Position numbers and translations under genes: made by a program
In this document: piece by piece, positions 5,271 through 6,817 of the stretch
Layout: each line of letters begins with the position of its first letter
How positions within the stretch are numbered: position 1 is the first letter of the stretch
Notes under the pieces: model-generated
Told to the model about the DNA's origin: nothing
Databases searched by the model: none
What the model saw: the letters and a program-made list of their open reading frames with translations, nothing else
Source: an uncultured Collinsella sp.
GTDB lineage: Bacteria; Actinomycetota; Coriobacteriia; Coriobacteriales; Coriobacteriaceae
DNA: 6,817 bases
Assembly (NCBI GenBank): GCA_900752475.1
Contig: CAADVJ010000083.1
Coordinates: 1-6,817 of the forward strand
Direction: 5' to 3'

Positions 5271-6026
5271 TTAGATGTCGAAGACGTAGCGCGAGCCCAC
5301 GATCTTTTGGCGGCCGAGCAGTAGAGGGTGCCCGCCGGCGTCGGTAAAGTAGGCCTCCATATAGAAGAGAGGCTCGCCGACCGGCACCTCCAGCAGCGGG
5401 GCCGTCTGAGTATCTGCAAGCGCAATCTCCACGGTGCAGGGGTCGGACTTGAGCGGCGCGCGACCCGAATGCTCGGCAACGAGCGCAAAGATTGAGTTAT
5501 CGGTGAGGTCCTCGTCGGCCAGCGTCTGCAGGTAGGGATGGTCGGCGAGCACAAAGGCGTTGTTCTCGAGCATGACGGGGATGCCGTCGGCCGTGCGCAC
5601 GCGCTCGACCACGATAAGCTCGCAGCCGGGCTCCACGCCAAAGAACGCCGCATCCTCGTGCGTCGCCGCGACCACCGTGCGCGACACCAGACGCGCACCC
5701 GGCACCATGTCGTTGGCAGCACAACCCTCAGTAAAGCTCTGGACGTCACCCTTCTGGCGAATCTTGCGCTTGAGCTTGGGAGCGCACACAAACGTGCCCC
5801 TCCCCTGCTGGCGGTTGAGATACCCCGCGCGCGACAGCTCCTCGATGGCACGGCGCACGGTGATGCGCCCCACGCCGTAGGACTTCGCGAGCTCCATCTC
5901 GGCAGGGATGCGCGAGCCGGCGGGGTACACACCGCGCGCGATCTCGCCCTTTAGGTCATCCATGACCTGTTGGTACAGCGGCACGGCGGACACCTCAGTG
6001 CGGTCGGTTTTATCGTCGAATGCCAT
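5271..6026 (-). CDS. GntR-family (HutC/UTRA) transcriptional regulator, likely controlling the adjacent deglycase gene
   Basis: A 251-aa protein from ATG 6026 to TAA 5271-5273. Residues 16-81 form the GntR winged helix-turn-helix: P-L-Y-Q-Q-V, G-x-Y-P-A-G-S-R-I-P-A-E-x-E-L-A, then G-V-G-R-I-T-V-R-R-A-I-E-E-L and the wing G-Y-L-N-R-Q-Q-G-R-G-T-F-V. Residues about 95-250 form a UTRA ligand domain, with E140-R-V-R, P150-V-M-L-E-N, the I-F-A-L region, and G-S-R-Y-V-F-D at the end. UTRA domains usually bind phosphorylated sugars or related metabolites, which fits a deglycase target. The start is set by GGAG 7 nt upstream, lying in the last codons of the preceding recQ frame, whose TAA is only 2 nt before this ATG. 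It is probably a repressor relieved by the Amadori phosphate; FrlR of E. coli is the closest functional analogue I can name. The ligand is not visible in the sequence. Confidence 0.88.
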   Translation of the reverse strand: MAFDDKTDRTEVSAVPLYQQVMDDLKGEIARGVYPAGSRIPAEMELAKSYGVGRITVRRAIEELSRAGYLNRQQGRGTFVCAPKLKRKIRQKGDVQSFTEGCAANDMVPGARLVSRTVVAATHEDAAFFGVEPGCELIVVERVRTADGIPVMLENNAFVLADHPYLQTLADEDLTDNSIFALVAEHSGRAPLKSDPCTVEIALADTQTAPLLEVPVGEPLFYMEAYFTDAGGHPLLLGRQKIVGSRYVFDI

Positions 6027-6028
6027 CG

Positions 6029-6802
6029 TTACGCTCCATCCCGCGCATGCTCGGACTCAAATTCTTCAATCGCCGCCATAAACTGCTCGCCAAAGGCGTC
6101 GGCTTTTTTCTCGCCAATGCCGTTGACCTGGATCAGCTCCTCGCGCGTCTGCGGACGCAGGCGGCACAGGCCGCGCAGGGCCTTGTCGGAAAAGACCATA
6201 TACGGCGCCATCTCCAGCTCGGTCGAGATCTCCTTGCGCAGGGCACGCAGGCGCTCGAACAGCTCGGCATCGTCGCCAACGCGCGGGTGCTGGTCCAGCT
6301 CGGCCTCCTCGCGCAGCAGATCGACGGCGCGGCGGGCGCGGGCCGAGGCCTTGCGCTTGGACGCGCGGCGCTTAACGGTAAAGGCGAACGCCTCGTCCTC
6401 GACCTCGCCGGCACGCGGACCCAGTCCCACGACCGGGTACTGCCCCTGCGAGGTGGCCAAATAACCGCGACCGCACAGCTGCCCGATGATGTCCTTGATG
6501 CGCCCGACCGATTCGCTCGACAGCTCACCGTAGCCGCGGTCCTCGTCCAGATGCATCTGGCGAATGCGCTCGGTGTTGCCGCCGTGGAGCACGTCGGCGA
6601 TCAGCGACTTGCCAAAGCGCATGGGACGCGTGGCCACATAGCGCACGGCGGCGCGGGCCATATCGGTGACGTCCTCGACCTCGAACTTCGTGAGGCAGTT
6701 GCTGCAGTTGCCGCAGCCCTCGGCATCGTCCGTGGCGGCGCTGCCCGCACCGGCCGCCGCCGCATGGTCGGGCGCGGCCTCCCCACCAAAGGACCGCCGC
6801 AT
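6029..6802 (-). CDS. recQ: RecQ helicase, C-terminal part only (zinc site, RQC, HRDC); possibly disrupted gene
   Basis: The frame codes 257 residues from ATG 6802 to TAA 6029-6031. It opens with F-G-G-E, an Ala-rich stretch (residues 8-25), then C30-G-N-C33-S-N-C36, three of the four zinc-binding cysteines of RecQ. RQC winged helix: about 45-130 (R-F-G-K-S-L-I-A-D-V-L-H-G-G-N-T-E-R-I-R, like E. coli R-F-G-x-G-Y-V-V-E-V-x-R-G-A-N-N-Q-R-I-R). A basic linker follows (143-158), then HRDC at about 178-250 (L-F-E-R-L-R-A-L-R-K-E-I, V-N-G-I-G-E-K-K). RecQ is a 3'-5' DNA helicase for recombination and replication repair; the ATPase domains are not here. ATG 6802 has no ribosome binding site, and an in-frame TAA lies at 6806-6808. 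So this is either the remains of a recQ broken by a stop or frameshift, or a sequence error near the window edge. Domain assignment is sure; whether it is intact is not. Confidence 0.8.
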   Translation of the reverse strand: MRRSFGGEAAPDHAAAAGAGSAATDDAEGCGNCSNCLTKFEVEDVTDMARAAVRYVATRPMRFGKSLIADVLHGGNTERIRQMHLDEDRGYGELSSESVGRIKDIIGQLCGRGYLATSQGQYPVVGLGPRAGEVEDEAFAFTVKRRASKRKASARARRAVDLLREEAELDQHPRVGDDAELFERLRALRKEISTELEMAPYMVFSDKALRGLCRLRPQTREELIQVNGIGEKKADAFGEQFMAAIEEFESEHARDGA

Positions 6803-6817
6803 GGATTAGCGCCGACG

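Noticed and set aside
3741..5324. 527-codon plus-strand open frame
   Set aside because: It crosses a strong terminator and lies antisense to the deglycase; its translation has no known domain.

Overview
The window is about 6.8 kb of high-GC DNA with actinobacterial-looking genes. The gene content (acetyl-type MetA, a HicDH-like lactate/hydroxyacid dehydrogenase, a FrlB-like deglycase, an AbiEi/DUF559-type protein) and codon use suggest a gut Coriobacteriia, most likely Collinsella or a close relative. That placement is an inference; no rRNA or marker gene is present to prove it.

Layout. (1) 3-305, plus: the 3' end of 5-formyltetrahydrofolate cyclo-ligase. (2) 330-449 and 1731-1850: two copies, in the same orientation, of a 120-bp non-coding repeat made of a long hairpin followed by two 22-nt units. 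They bracket a minus-strand gene (473-1435) for a solitary protein with an AbiEi-like N-terminus and a DUF559-like nuclease C-terminus. (3) 1911-2837, minus: metA, with Glu111, the residue associated with acetyl-CoA rather than succinyl-CoA use. (4) 3049-4026, plus: an L-2-hydroxyacid (lactate/hydroxyisocaproate type) dehydrogenase with a strong terminator. (5) 4158-6802, all minus, transcribed right to left: the RecQ C-terminal part, a GntR/UTRA regulator starting 2 nt after the recQ stop, then a FrlB-like SIS-domain sugar-amine deglycase behind its own promoter.

How the parts relate. The GntR regulator and the deglycase form a likely regulator-target pair: the intergenic region has a good promoter (TTCACG-17-TATAAA) with two near-identical 23-bp sites 62 bp apart, one over the -10 and one upstream of the -35. 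The expected role is induction of Amadori-product (fructoselysine- or glucoselysine-phosphate) breakdown. No kinase or transporter for that pathway is in the window. MetA and the dehydrogenase are divergently transcribed single genes.

The least explained element is the 120-bp repeat. Each copy carries four TCCACGCTC sites (one inverted, three direct) with the same spacing, the spacer bases have diverged, and the hairpin keeps pairing through a compensatory change. It looks like a dispersed, structurally constrained family that may have helped bring in, or could excise, the nuclease-like gene. The recQ segment is also odd: the reading frame meets a stop codon just upstream of its first ATG, where a normal RecQ would continue into the helicase domains.
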